This document shows, one piece after another, positions 1 through 7,067 of a stretch of DNA of 34,277 bases. The notes below the pieces were generated by a model that had not been told where the DNA came from, did no database searches, and saw only the letters and a list, made by a program, of their open reading frames with translations. Both the position numbers and the translations under genes were made by a program. Source of the DNA: an uncultured Roseburia sp. Lineage in GTDB: Bacteria > Bacillota > Clostridia > Lachnospirales > Lachnospiraceae. Numbering within the stretch: the stretch's first letter is position 1; every line of letters starts with the position of its first letter. The stretch is taken from NCBI GenBank assembly GCA_934317215.1, contig CAKREH010000034.1, positions 1-34,277 on the forward strand, in the 5' to 3' direction.

Positions 1-15
1 GATTCGGCACGATCA

Positions 16-58
16 GGTAGGTGGATATACCGAAAATAAAATGCGGTTAGCACCTACC
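16..58. repeat. Inverted repeat at left edge, 8-bp arms
   Basis: GGTAGGTG (16-23) pairs with CACCTACC (51-58), with a further short ACCG/CGGT pairing inside. It covers the stop codon of the 102-aa gene. There is no run of T after it on either strand, so it is not a convincing terminator. Positions 1-53 hold no other feature that I can see. Confidence 0.35.
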
Positions 59-362
59 ACAATGTGCCGTCGGACAGAATAACCTTTACATTATCTTCAG
101 ATACGCTTTGATGCACACTTTGATTTGTCTTAAATTTTTCCAGCAGATTTTCATATGCGTCTGTCAATTCAGCCTTTCCATCCTGACAATCTTTTAAATT
201 CTTTGCTGTATTTCTGTCTATTTTTGCCAGACGTTTCTGTGGCAGGTAATAAACACATCCAAATTCTTCATCTATGGTAAAAAGAAAATCTTTTTTTATT
301 GTTTCTATATCCATACTTTTTTCACTTTCATTACTGTAATATTTTATTTCTGTTGACATCAT
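54..362 (-). CDS. Hypothetical 102-aa protein
   Basis: I do not recognise this protein. It is small, charged and soluble-looking, with no signal peptide or membrane segment, and ends in Asp-Gly-Thr-Leu-Trp. Two Met codons stand in tandem at 362-357 and no clear Shine-Dalgarno precedes them; a later Met at residue 17 has no better site. It is transcribed away from the palindrome at 386-438, which supplies a TTGACA -35 on this strand (399-394) but only a poor -10. The gene therefore sits divergent to the small secreted peptide gene at 495. Function unknown; it could be a partner of the peptide-regulator locus or an unrelated remnant. Confidence 0.5.
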   Translation of the reverse strand: MMSTEIKYYSNESEKSMDIETIKKDFLFTIDEEFGCVYYLPQKRLAKIDRNTAKNLKDCQDGKAELTDAYENLLEKFKTNQSVHQSVSEDNVKVILSDGTLW

Positions 363-385
363 TTACTTTAATCTTTAAATCACTA

Positions 386-438
386 AAAGACCATGTCAAA
401 ACTGGAAAAAAAGTTTTTCCAGTTTTGACATGGTCTTT
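386..438. repeat. Perfect 25-bp inverted repeat, 3-nt loop, in a divergent intergenic region
   Basis: Arms 386-410 and 414-438 are exact reverse complements around the spacer AAG. Each arm contains TTGACA on its outgoing strand: 425-430 on plus and 399-394 on minus. It lies between two divergently read genes, where a terminator would have no job, so a regulator-binding operator is the better reading. A terminator or a small mobile-element remnant remains possible. Confidence 0.7.
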
Positions 439-454
439 CCGCAATATCTATAAT
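425..454 (+). promoter_or_regulatory. Consensus promoter of the small peptide gene
   Basis: TTGACA at 425-430 and TATAAT at 449-454 are separated by 18 bp; a second TATAAT follows at 454-459. Both hexamers match the sigma-A consensus perfectly. The -35 lies in the right arm of the inverted repeat, so a protein bound there would block it. The start would fall near 461, about 34 nt before the ATG at 495. Confidence 0.75.
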
Positions 455-494
455 ATAATCTTTTTAAATTAATAGAAACGAGGTTCAAATACAT

Positions 495-668
495 ATGAAA
501 AAATTAACAAGATTAACATTTTTAATGTTACTTTTACTTACATTAAAAACAAATGTTTCCCTGGGAAAAAATACATCTCAAATCATTATGCCCATAAATG
601 ATGATTTACCTTATATAGATGTTTACAATATGGACAACTCTATCGCTTCCCCAAAATATTCCTCATAA
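495..668 (+). CDS. Small secreted peptide precursor, 57 aa (candidate pheromone)
   Basis: The ORF encodes 57 residues with a classic export signal: MKKLTR, then a Leu-rich core FLMLLLLTL. A polar tail of about 33 residues follows (KNTSQ... to ...SPKYSS). There is no double-Gly leader and no obvious lipobox. A consensus promoter stands at 425-454 and a weak ribosome site, GAGG, lies 11 nt before the ATG. The last 46 bp overlap, in antisense, the 3' end of the HTH regulator gene. A short exported prepeptide beside an HTH plus helical-repeat regulator is the layout of RNPP quorum-sensing pairs such as PlcR/PapR and Rgg/SHP. That role is inferred; a short non-signalling secreted peptide is the alternative. 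Confidence 0.6.
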   Translation: MKKLTRLTFLMLLLLTLKTNVSLGKNTSQIIMPINDDLPYIDVYNMDNSIASPKYSS

Positions 669-1570
669 AAATTCTTGATATTCCTCATATCAATCTGATT
701 ATTTTTTGCCCTACACGTATAATAAATTCCCTTTATATGCTCCTTACACCCCTCTAATTCCCCCTGATCTAGTTCCCCGGTTTCTATCATTTTTATTTTA
801 TTCCACTCAATATCAAACAAAATAAAATATAAGACATATGCATACGCATGTTTCCTTGCTTTCGGCAAAACATATTCACAAAGTTCCATCGACTTACAAT
901 ACTCGCCAACTGCCCCATAATACTTTGAAAGATTCGCAACAATACTAAGTTCTTCAATCTCCCATTCTGCCATATATCCTTCCCGCAGGCTGCACAGCAG
1001 CATTTCACAGATTTTTATACTTTTAGGATGCTCATCTATTCTGCCATATGCCACAGCCAGCCGCTTTAGGAGTGTGATTTCCTGTTCCCGGAAGGGATAT
1101 ACCACCTCACTGTCAAGAAATTGTTTATACCAGGGTACAACTTCCTCAGCAAGCTGCTCTAACTCTGCCACAAGCTGTTCTGCTGTCATGCGCTGCAGGT
1201 AATAATCCAAAAACGCGCTTTCCCTGCGGATATATCTCTGGGTAGACACATCCTCCCCTGCGATCTCTTTCATCCGCGCCATATAAATGTCAGCTTTCAA
1301 AAAATCGTGTTTTGCCATGGCATCCTCAAAATATTCCCGCTCCTCTATCAGTTCCATATCCCTGCTGACGCACACAGCATAATTTTTTTCTGTGATCTGA
1401 TACATTTTCTCCATAAGTTGCCGATATGTATCACTTTTCACTTTATGTTTTCCGTTTTCGATTCTGGAAAGTGTCTCCACAGAACAGACTCCCTCACTCA
1501 GTTCTTCCTGTGTCATTCCGTTTGCAATTCTTGAAAGCCGTATCATATCACCAACATTATAATTTCCCAT
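623..1570 (-). CDS. HTH (XRE-type) regulator with C-terminal helical repeats, 315 aa
   Basis: Residues about 7-45 form an XRE helix-turn-helix, with MTQEELSEGVCSVETLSRIENGK spanning the recognition region. The rest is all-alpha with TPR-like helix pairs, as in RNPP peptide-binding regulators. I chose the Met at 1570 because GAAAGAGGTG lies just upstream; the longer frame to 1597 runs into the preceding gene's stop. The gene follows the related 1584-2492 gene by 13 nt, so the two are cotranscribed and probably coupled. Its 3' end overlaps the convergent peptide gene at 495-668. Likely a cytoplasmic DNA-binding regulator; ligand and targets are not visible, and the nearby palindrome at 386-438 is a candidate site. 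Confidence 0.8.
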   Translation of the reverse strand: MGNYNVGDMIRLSRIANGMTQEELSEGVCSVETLSRIENGKHKVKSDTYRQLMEKMYQITEKNYAVCVSRDMELIEEREYFEDAMAKHDFLKADIYMARMKEIAGEDVSTQRYIRRESAFLDYYLQRMTAEQLVAELEQLAEEVVPWYKQFLDSEVVYPFREQEITLLKRLAVAYGRIDEHPKSIKICEMLLCSLREGYMAEWEIEELSIVANLSKYYGAVGEYCKSMELCEYVLPKARKHAYAYVLYFILFDIEWNKIKMIETGELDQGELEGCKEHIKGIYYTCRAKNNQIDMRNIKNFYEEYFGEAIELSIL

Positions 1571-1583
1571 ATGGCACCTCTTT

Positions 1584-2492
1584 CTACACTCTGTCACCCG
1601 TCGTTTTTATTTTTTGCACCAGTTCCACATTGTTCATGACAAGTGCCGTATAATAAGCCATCGTAAGTTCCACTTGACATTGTTTTTGATATTCCTGCTG
1701 CATGTCCTTGTTTCTCTGCATCAGCTCTTTTAACAGTCCTGCCTTCTTAAAATGCAATTCTGCCAGTCCACGCATCGTTCTGCTTTCTTTTACAAGTGTT
1801 AACGCCTGTTCAATGTATTCCAGTTCCTTTTGTGCATCTCCTTTTTCTTCCTGTATGCTGGCAAGTTCTTTCAGAATGGACATTTCAGCCTGTTCCTTGA
1901 TTTTTTTCGAATCATACTTTCTTGTAAAAAGCAGCATTTTTTTCAATTCTGCCTCTTTCCATGAAATATCTTCCGAAAACTGAATCAGCCCCAAAAAAAG
2001 TTTTATCTCCATTTCACTGTATAAATCAGAAGTATTTTTCCTCTTTCCAAAAAAAGGTTTTGTCAAAAGTATCGCCTCATTTAATACAGCCTTGATTTCT
2101 TCTTTTGATGCACCACGTTTCTGTAACAGTTCTGCCTTTCCCCAGAGATAATATTGTTCATGAAGCACTTGTTTTTTTGGCATTACACTTTGATAACTCT
2201 GTAACAGTTTCTCCGCTGTATCCAGATTTTTCTCTTCTAAATTCCGATGGATATCTTTTCGTAACCGGAACAAGTTGTAATCTTTCTCATTCAATAACAA
2301 TTCAAATTCAAGAACCTGCTTTCCTATTCTTGACAACAATGTCGCACTGACTAATGAATCCACCTCACGATATCCCTCTTCAATCCGGAACATCGTTGCT
2401 GGTGAACAAATTCCTTCACAAACCTGTGTCATGGACAATCCATACTTCTCCCGATAATACGACAATGCAATCCCTACCGTATTTAATTTCAT
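1584..2492 (-). CDS. HTH (XRE-type) regulator with C-terminal helical repeats, 302 aa
   Basis: The N-terminal HTH covers about residues 7-44 (LSMTQVCEGICSPATMFRIE) and is followed by an all-helical region. The EGxCSxxTxxRIExG stretch matches its downstream neighbour, so the two look like tandem paralogs. Late helices (KELEYIEQALTLVKES, then GLAELHFKKAGLL) have the spacing of TPR units. An AGAGGGG ribosome site lies 6 nt before the ATG. It is the first gene of a two-gene operon behind the yajC terminator. Family knowledge suggests a peptide- or stress-responsive transcription factor; the signal is unknown. Confidence 0.8.
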   Translation of the reverse strand: MKLNTVGIALSYYREKYGLSMTQVCEGICSPATMFRIEEGYREVDSLVSATLLSRIGKQVLEFELLLNEKDYNLFRLRKDIHRNLEEKNLDTAEKLLQSYQSVMPKKQVLHEQYYLWGKAELLQKRGASKEEIKAVLNEAILLTKPFFGKRKNTSDLYSEMEIKLFLGLIQFSEDISWKEAELKKMLLFTRKYDSKKIKEQAEMSILKELASIQEEKGDAQKELEYIEQALTLVKESRTMRGLAELHFKKAGLLKELMQRNKDMQQEYQKQCQVELTMAYYTALVMNNVELVQKIKTTGDRV

Positions 2493-2559
2493 CTTCTGCC
2501 CCTCTAAAACTTTTCTGTCAGGCAGCAGAATATAAATTCCATAAATATTCTACTCCTAT

Positions 2560-2600
2560 AAAGAAAAACCTGTTATGTTTTCTCATCCACACATAACAGG
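2560..2600 (-). terminator. Rho-independent terminator of yajC
   Basis: A perfect 10-bp stem (2569-2578 with 2591-2600) has a 12-nt loop. On the minus strand it is followed by TTTTTCTTT. It lies 17 nt after the yajC stop and separates yajC from the HTH regulator pair. Confidence 0.85.
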
Positions 2601-2616
2601 CTTTCTGGTACTACAC

Positions 2617-2940
2617 TTATTTCTCCATTGCTTCTTCCGGTTTCTCCACTGCGGAGATTGCAGCTTTCTGCATCGGGATACGGCAGTTCTTGTTATTACC
2701 GAACTCAACGATCACGGTATCATCTGCGATATCGATCACAGTACCGTAAAATCCGCTTGTTGTCAGTACGGTATCACCGACTGCAAGCTCTGACAGCATT
2801 GCATTTTTCTTCTTTGCTTCTTTCTGCTGCGGACGGATCATGAAAAAGTACATGAAACCAAATAAAACTACTAACCAGATAATCATACCGCCCCAGCCTG
2901 CTGCTGTAGATGCGGATGAAGTGGATGCTAAAATTGACAT
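2617..2940 (-). CDS. yajC: YajC-like Sec translocase accessory protein, 107 aa
   Basis: One N-terminal membrane helix (about residues 17-35, GMIIWLVVLFGFMYFFMIRP) leads into the family signature RPQQKEAKKK. A small cytoplasmic beta domain follows (VGDTVLTTSGFYGTVIDI). Length and layout match YajC, a partner of SecDF in protein export at the membrane. AGGAGG lies 9 nt before the ATG. It lies downstream of tgt on the same strand, the usual tgt-yajC neighbourhood, but has its own promoter at 2980-3008. secD and secF are not in the window. Confidence 0.93.
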   Translation of the reverse strand: MSILASTSSASTAAGWGGMIIWLVVLFGFMYFFMIRPQQKEAKKKNAMLSELAVGDTVLTTSGFYGTVIDIADDTVIVEFGNNKNCRIPMQKAAISAVEKPEEAMEK

Positions 2941-2979
2941 CTTCTCAGTTCCTCCTAAATTTAATAGACATTACAATAC

Positions 2980-3008
2980 ATAATACACAAAATAGGCTTT
3001 TTAGACAA
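2980..3008 (-). promoter_or_regulatory. Promoter of yajC
   Basis: On the minus strand, TTGTCT (3008-3003) and TATTAT (2985-2980) are separated by 17 bp. The start would lie about 35 nt upstream of the yajC ATG. It gives yajC transcription independent of tgt. Confidence 0.55.
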
Positions 3009-3040
3009 GCACTTTGCCAAATTTTATGATTAATTTATTT

Positions 3041-4195
3041 TTAGCCATTCTGTTTTTCTTTCTCGCGGTTGATCTGTCCCATACCGTACAGCTTTTCTTC
3101 CTTATAAGAATGGAATCTGCCTTCATCGATGGCATCGCGGATCTCTTCCATCATTGTATTGTAAAAATACAGATTGTGGAGCACGCAGAGTCTCATACCA
3201 AGCATTTCTTTTGCTTTTAACAGGTGGCGCACATATGCCCTGCTGTAACGGCGGCAGGTCGGACAGCCGCAGCCTTCCTCGATCGGGCGCATGTCTTTTT
3301 CATATTTCTGATTAAAAAGATTGATCTTTCCCTGATTGGTGTATACATGACCGTGACGTCCGTTTCTGGTCGGATATACGCAGTCAAAGAAATCAACGCC
3401 GCGCTCTACGCCTTCTAAGATATTTGCCGGAGTACCGACGCCCATCAGATAGGTCGGTTTGTGAAGCGGCAGATAAGGGACTGTCTCGTCTAAAATATGG
3501 TACATCTCCTCATGTGTTTCACCGACTGCAAGTCCGCCGACTGCATATCCGTCTAAATCCAGCTCAGCGATACGTTTTGCATGATCGATACGGATATCCG
3601 AATAGATAGCGCCCTGATTGATTCCAAATAACATCTGATGACAGTTGACCGTTCCCTCCTCGGAGTTTAGCTGCTGCATTTTTGTTTTACAGCGCTCTAA
3701 CCATCTGGTTGTACGCGCCACGGAAGCCTCCACATAACTTCTGTCTGCAAGTGCGGGAGCACATTCATCAAACGCCATTGCGATCGTAGAACCAAGGTTC
3801 GATTGGATCTGCATGCTCTCTTCCGGTCCCATGAAAATTTTTGCACCGTCAATGTGGGAATGGAAATAAACTCCCTCCTCCTTGATCTTGCGCAGCCCGG
3901 CAAGGGAAAATACCTGAAATCCGCCGGAATCCGTAAGAATCGGACGGTTCCAGGACATGAATTTGTGAAGTCCGCCAACTTCGCGGATCAGCTTGTCTCC
4001 AGTGCGGACGTGCAGGTGGTAGGTGTTTGACAGTTCTACCTGACATTTGATCTGCTCTAAGTCCTCGGTGGATACAGCTCCTTTGATGGCAGCAACAGTG
4101 CCGACATTCATGAATACCGGGGTTTGTATATCACCGTGGACGGTGTGAAGGATGCCGCGTTTGGCACGGCCTTCCTGTTTTAGTAGTTCGTACAT
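3041..4195 (-). CDS. tgt: tRNA-guanine transglycosylase (queuine), 384 aa
   Basis: The enzyme swaps guanine 34 of tRNAs with GUN anticodons for the queuosine precursor. Asp89 lies in TDSGGFQVFSL, the family active-site motif; GGLAVGE is the substrate-loop motif. The zinc site near the C-terminus is intact: Cys309, Cys311, Cys314 and His340. Length is normal for bacterial Tgt. AAGGAGA stands 9 nt before the ATG. It lies between aroA and yajC on the same strand. queA is not present in the window, so the usual queA-tgt-yajC set is split here. Confidence 0.96.
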   Translation of the reverse strand: MYELLKQEGRAKRGILHTVHGDIQTPVFMNVGTVAAIKGAVSTEDLEQIKCQVELSNTYHLHVRTGDKLIREVGGLHKFMSWNRPILTDSGGFQVFSLAGLRKIKEEGVYFHSHIDGAKIFMGPEESMQIQSNLGSTIAMAFDECAPALADRSYVEASVARTTRWLERCKTKMQQLNSEEGTVNCHQMLFGINQGAIYSDIRIDHAKRIAELDLDGYAVGGLAVGETHEEMYHILDETVPYLPLHKPTYLMGVGTPANILEGVERGVDFFDCVYPTRNGRHGHVYTNQGKINLFNQKYEKDMRPIEEGCGCPTCRRYSRAYVRHLLKAKEMLGMRLCVLHNLYFYNTMMEEIRDAIDEGRFHSYKEEKLYGMGQINREKEKQNG

Positions 4196-4231
4196 TGTTT
4201 ATAATCTCCTTTTTCCTTTATATGAAATGGG

Positions 4232-4305
4232 AGCGAAACTCTGGTAAAGGCTATGAGCGCATGGAAAGCTTTCCATGCGAATTTACTGTTTTGGAGAGCT
4301 TCGCT
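4232..4305. repeat. Nested palindromes between aroA and tgt
   Basis: A perfect 22-bp palindrome without a loop (4258-4279, core GGAAAGCTTTCC) sits inside an outer imperfect 11-bp inverted repeat (4232-4242 with 4295-4305). No T-run follows on the minus strand, so it is not a standard terminator for aroA. It could form a cruciform or a processed RNA stem, or be a copy of an interspersed repeat. Confidence 0.6.
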
Positions 4306-4332
4306 TTGGCTGTTTTTACATGTATGAAAATA

Positions 4333-5661
4333 TCATCTGTCTTTGCCGGATAATTGATCCAATAAATCAAAGTAGTTCTCGAAGGTTTTACGGCAGCAGG
4401 ATGGGTTGTCTATCACGATTCCATCCACTTTCAAACCTAGGAGGGCAAATGACATGGCGACGCGGTGGTCTTCATAGGTTGACACAATACCGGGGGACGG
4501 AGTGCCTGGTTTTATTGTGATGGCATCCAGCTCTTCGGTACATGTGATTCCACGTTTGGTCAGTTCCTCTGACATGGCATGGAGACGGTCACATTCCTGT
4601 CCGCGGATATGTCCGATGTGGGTGATATGCACGTCGGAATTGCAGAACGGTGCGATTGCAGCAAGCGTCAGCGCCTGATCTGAAAAATCGTTCATATCGA
4701 TCTCGATTCCTTTTAAGGTATCTTCAGCCGGTCCGGTCACTTCAATCCCGTCTGCTTTTTCTGTGACGGTACAGCCCATCCGCGCAAGCACATCCAGAAA
4801 TTTCATATCGCCCTGGCTGTTGTCCTTATGCACATGTTTTACAAGTGCCCTGCCACCTGTGATCGCAGCTGCCGCATAAAAATAACACGCTGCCGAAACA
4901 TCCGGTTCGATCTGATAATGTTTTTTCTGATAGGCGGCTTTCGGATCGATCCGATAATTTTTTCCGTCATATTTTACTTCCACACCCGCGTCCGCTAACA
5001 TTTTTCTTGTGATGCGGATATAGGAACCGTCTGTTTTCTCACTTGTGATGTGGATGTCTAATCCCTGCGGTATCATCGGTGAGATAAGCAAAAGTGCACT
5101 TAAAAACTGAGTGCTCTTGCTGATGTCAAGTGACAACTGCAGTGGGTTTCCATCTGCCTTTGACTGATCTGCGCCGGCTTTTGGATTTCTCCGTCCACAA
5201 ATCTTCACCGGCAGATGCCCTTCTGTTTCCAGATAAGTGATATTCGCACCAACTCCGGTGAGCAGTGAAAATAATTCCTGCATCGGTCTTTTTTTCATCT
5301 GCTCTGAAGCTTCGATCGTATATTCCCCATCGGAAAAACCAAGCATTGCCGTCAAGAAACGTGCCGCTGTCCCGGCACTTCCAACATTGATCACTGCCTG
5401 TTTCTTTGGAATATTTCCGCCACAGCCCAAAACGATAACCGTCTTTTCCTCTTCATTGATATCTACCGTAAATCCCAACGACACCAGACTCTCCAAAAAA
5501 TGCCTCGAATCGTCAGAAAACAACACGCCCTCTAACTTTACTTCACCTTCCGATAAAGCTGCCATCAAAAGCGCACGGTTTGTCATGCTCTTAGATCCCG
5601 GCACCTCCACCGCCCAGTCGACCGGTCCGTCTGGTCTTTTTACTTCATATTGTTCCTTCAT
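4333..5661 (-). CDS. aroA: EPSP synthase (3-phosphoshikimate 1-carboxyvinyltransferase), 442 aa
   Basis: Sixth step of the shikimate pathway: it joins PEP to shikimate-3-phosphate. PGSKS at residues 21-25 places the catalytic Lys24. The PEP loop reads GSAGTAARFL instead of the common GNAGTAMRP, a class II-like variant. YEDHRVAMSFALLG near the C-terminus is the second signature. Length is normal. The ribosome site AGGG at 8 nt is weak. It is divergent from aroC, which performs the next step; the two share the 5662-5876 intergenic region. Confidence 0.95.
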   Translation of the reverse strand: MKEQYEVKRPDGPVDWAVEVPGSKSMTNRALLMAALSEGEVKLEGVLFSDDSRHFLESLVSLGFTVDINEEEKTVIVLGCGGNIPKKQAVINVGSAGTAARFLTAMLGFSDGEYTIEASEQMKKRPMQELFSLLTGVGANITYLETEGHLPVKICGRRNPKAGADQSKADGNPLQLSLDISKSTQFLSALLLISPMIPQGLDIHITSEKTDGSYIRITRKMLADAGVEVKYDGKNYRIDPKAAYQKKHYQIEPDVSAACYFYAAAAITGGRALVKHVHKDNSQGDMKFLDVLARMGCTVTEKADGIEVTGPAEDTLKGIEIDMNDFSDQALTLAAIAPFCNSDVHITHIGHIRGQECDRLHAMSEELTKRGITCTEELDAITIKPGTPSPGIVSTYEDHRVAMSFALLGLKVDGIVIDNPSCCRKTFENYFDLLDQLSGKDR

Positions 5662-5726
5662 ATATATTCATCCCTGTTATCAGTTTTCCTGCCCTTAAGC
5701 ACTTTTCCCATTTTAACATATTCCTG

Positions 5727-5755
5727 TTGTCACGAAAAGAGAAATCTTTTATAAT
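5727..5755 (+). promoter_or_regulatory. Promoter of aroC
   Basis: TTGTCA (5727-5732) and TATAAT (5750-5755) are 17 bp apart. The start would lie near 5762, giving a leader of about 115 nt that contains the inverted repeat at 5759-5816. Confidence 0.7.
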
Positions 5756-5758
5756 GAT

Positions 5759-5816
5759 TAAGATATCAAAAGGTGCAATTTACCATTCACTATACTTCAG
5801 TACACCTTTAATCTTA
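5759..5816 (+). repeat. Inverted repeat in the aroC leader
   Basis: AAAGGTG (5769-5775) pairs with CACCTTT (5803-5809), and outside it TAAGAT (5759-5764) pairs with ATCTTA (5811-5816). This gives an interrupted 13-bp stem with a 27-nt loop. It begins at the predicted start of transcription. No U-tract follows, so an operator or a stabilising 5' stem is likelier than an attenuator. Confidence 0.45.
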
Positions 5817-5876
5817 TAAGTAAGTAGTGTAATAATAAAATAATGAAACAATACATATTTTCAGGAGGAATATTTC

Positions 5877-6980
5877 ATGGCTGGTTCATCATTCGGTACA
5901 ATTTTTAAAATTACAACATGGGGCGAATCCCACGGGAAGGGACTCGGCGTTGTGGTGGATGGATGTCCTGCCGGACTGCCTCTTGATGAAAATGATATCC
6001 AGAAGTTTTTAAACCGCAGGAAACCGGGGCAGTCAAAGTTTACCACACCTCGCAAGGAAGATGATGTTGTTGAAATTTTATCCGGTGTGTTTGAGGGAAA
6101 AACGACCGGTACACCGATCTCTCTTGTCGTGTACAATCAGAACCAGAAATCCAAAGATTACAGTGAGATTGCATCCTATTATCGTCCGGGACATGCGGAC
6201 TATACTTTCGACCAGAAATACGGTTTCCGCGATTACCGCGGCGGCGGACGTTCCTCCGGGCGCGAGACGATCGGACGTGTGGCAACCGGTGCGATCGCTG
6301 TCAAAATATTAAACCAGCTCGGCATCACATTTTTGACCTATACCCGTTCCATCGGACCAATCAGTATTTCATCACAGAATTTTGATGCCGCACAGATCAA
6401 TGAAAATCCGCTCTACATGCCGGATGCCGACGCTGCGGAAAACGCAGAAAATTACTTAAATGCCTGCATTGCCGAACAGAATTCCTCCGGTGGTGTTGTG
6501 GAATGTATCATACAGGGTGTTCCCGCCGGACTTGGCGATCCTGTCTTTGAAAAGTTAAATGCAAATCTCGCCAAAGCAGTCATGTCGATCGGTGCAGTAA
6601 AAGGTTTTGAGATTGGTGACGGATTTGACGTTGCGAAAGCAACAGGAAAAAATAATAACGATGCCTTCCGCATCGGTGCTGACGGCAGACCGGTCAAAAC
6701 AACCAACCATGCCGGGGGTATTTTAGGCGGAATGAGCGACGGAAGTGACATTATCCTGCGCGCCGCGATCAAACCTACTCCGTCCATCGCTGCCCCCCAG
6801 CAGACTGTCAATAAAGATGGGGAAGAAATTGATGTGAGCATCAAAGGACGCCATGATCCGATCATCGTTCCACGCGCCGTGGTCGTTGTGGAGTCCATGG
6901 CTGCCGTAACTCTTGTGGATGCCCTTTTTACAAATATGAGCGCAAGGATGGATTCTCTTGAAATGTTTTATCAACACTAA
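5877..6980 (+). CDS. aroC: Chorismate synthase, 367 aa
   Basis: Last shikimate step: reduced-FMN-dependent 1,4-elimination of phosphate from EPSP to give chorismate. The family signatures are in order: GESHGKGLG at 16-24, RPGHADYTF at 103-111, GGGRSSGRETIGRVA at about 122-136, and a late ...GRHDP-IVPRA-VVVE stretch. Length is typical of the shorter bacterial form. AGGAGG stands 7 nt before the ATG. It is transcribed alone from the promoter at 5727-5755 and ends at the terminator at 7029-7060. Confidence 0.97.
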   Translation: MAGSSFGTIFKITTWGESHGKGLGVVVDGCPAGLPLDENDIQKFLNRRKPGQSKFTTPRKEDDVVEILSGVFEGKTTGTPISLVVYNQNQKSKDYSEIASYYRPGHADYTFDQKYGFRDYRGGGRSSGRETIGRVATGAIAVKILNQLGITFLTYTRSIGPISISSQNFDAAQINENPLYMPDADAAENAENYLNACIAEQNSSGGVVECIIQGVPAGLGDPVFEKLNANLAKAVMSIGAVKGFEIGDGFDVAKATGKNNNDAFRIGADGRPVKTTNHAGGILGGMSDGSDIILRAAIKPTPSIAAPQQTVNKDGEEIDVSIKGRHDPIIVPRAVVVVESMAAVTLVDALFTNMSARMDSLEMFYQH

Positions 6981-6984
6981 TACT

Positions 6985-7030
6985 TTATAATTCATAGGAC
7001 GCAATTTCCTATGAATCCTATGAATTATAA
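6985..7030. repeat. 15-bp inverted repeat after aroC
   Basis: Arms 6985-6999 and 7016-7030 are exact complements, and the loop repeats part of the arm (CCTATGAAT). It starts five bases after the aroC stop and abuts the terminator at 7029-7060. It probably protects the 3' end of the message. Confidence 0.6.
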
Positions 7031-7060
7031 AATGCCGTCCATTCCTGGTCGGCATTTTTT
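7029..7060. terminator. Bidirectional terminator between aroC and the ANTAR gene
   Basis: AAAATGCCG (7029-7037) pairs with CGGCATTTT (7050-7058) and six T follow at 7055-7060 on plus. Read on minus, the stem ends in TTTTAT, so it can also end the hisA-glnA-ANTAR operon. Confidence 0.85.
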
Positions 7061-7067
7061 GTTATTC

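Noticed and set aside
386..438. Palindrome as a rho-independent terminator
   Set aside because: Both flanking genes point away from it, and its arm carries the -35 of a consensus promoter.
5237..5698. 153-aa plus-strand ORF
   Set aside because: Antisense shadow of aroA with no ribosome site; aroA motifs are intact on the other strand.
6452..6898. 148-aa minus-strand ORF
   Set aside because: Antisense shadow of aroC.
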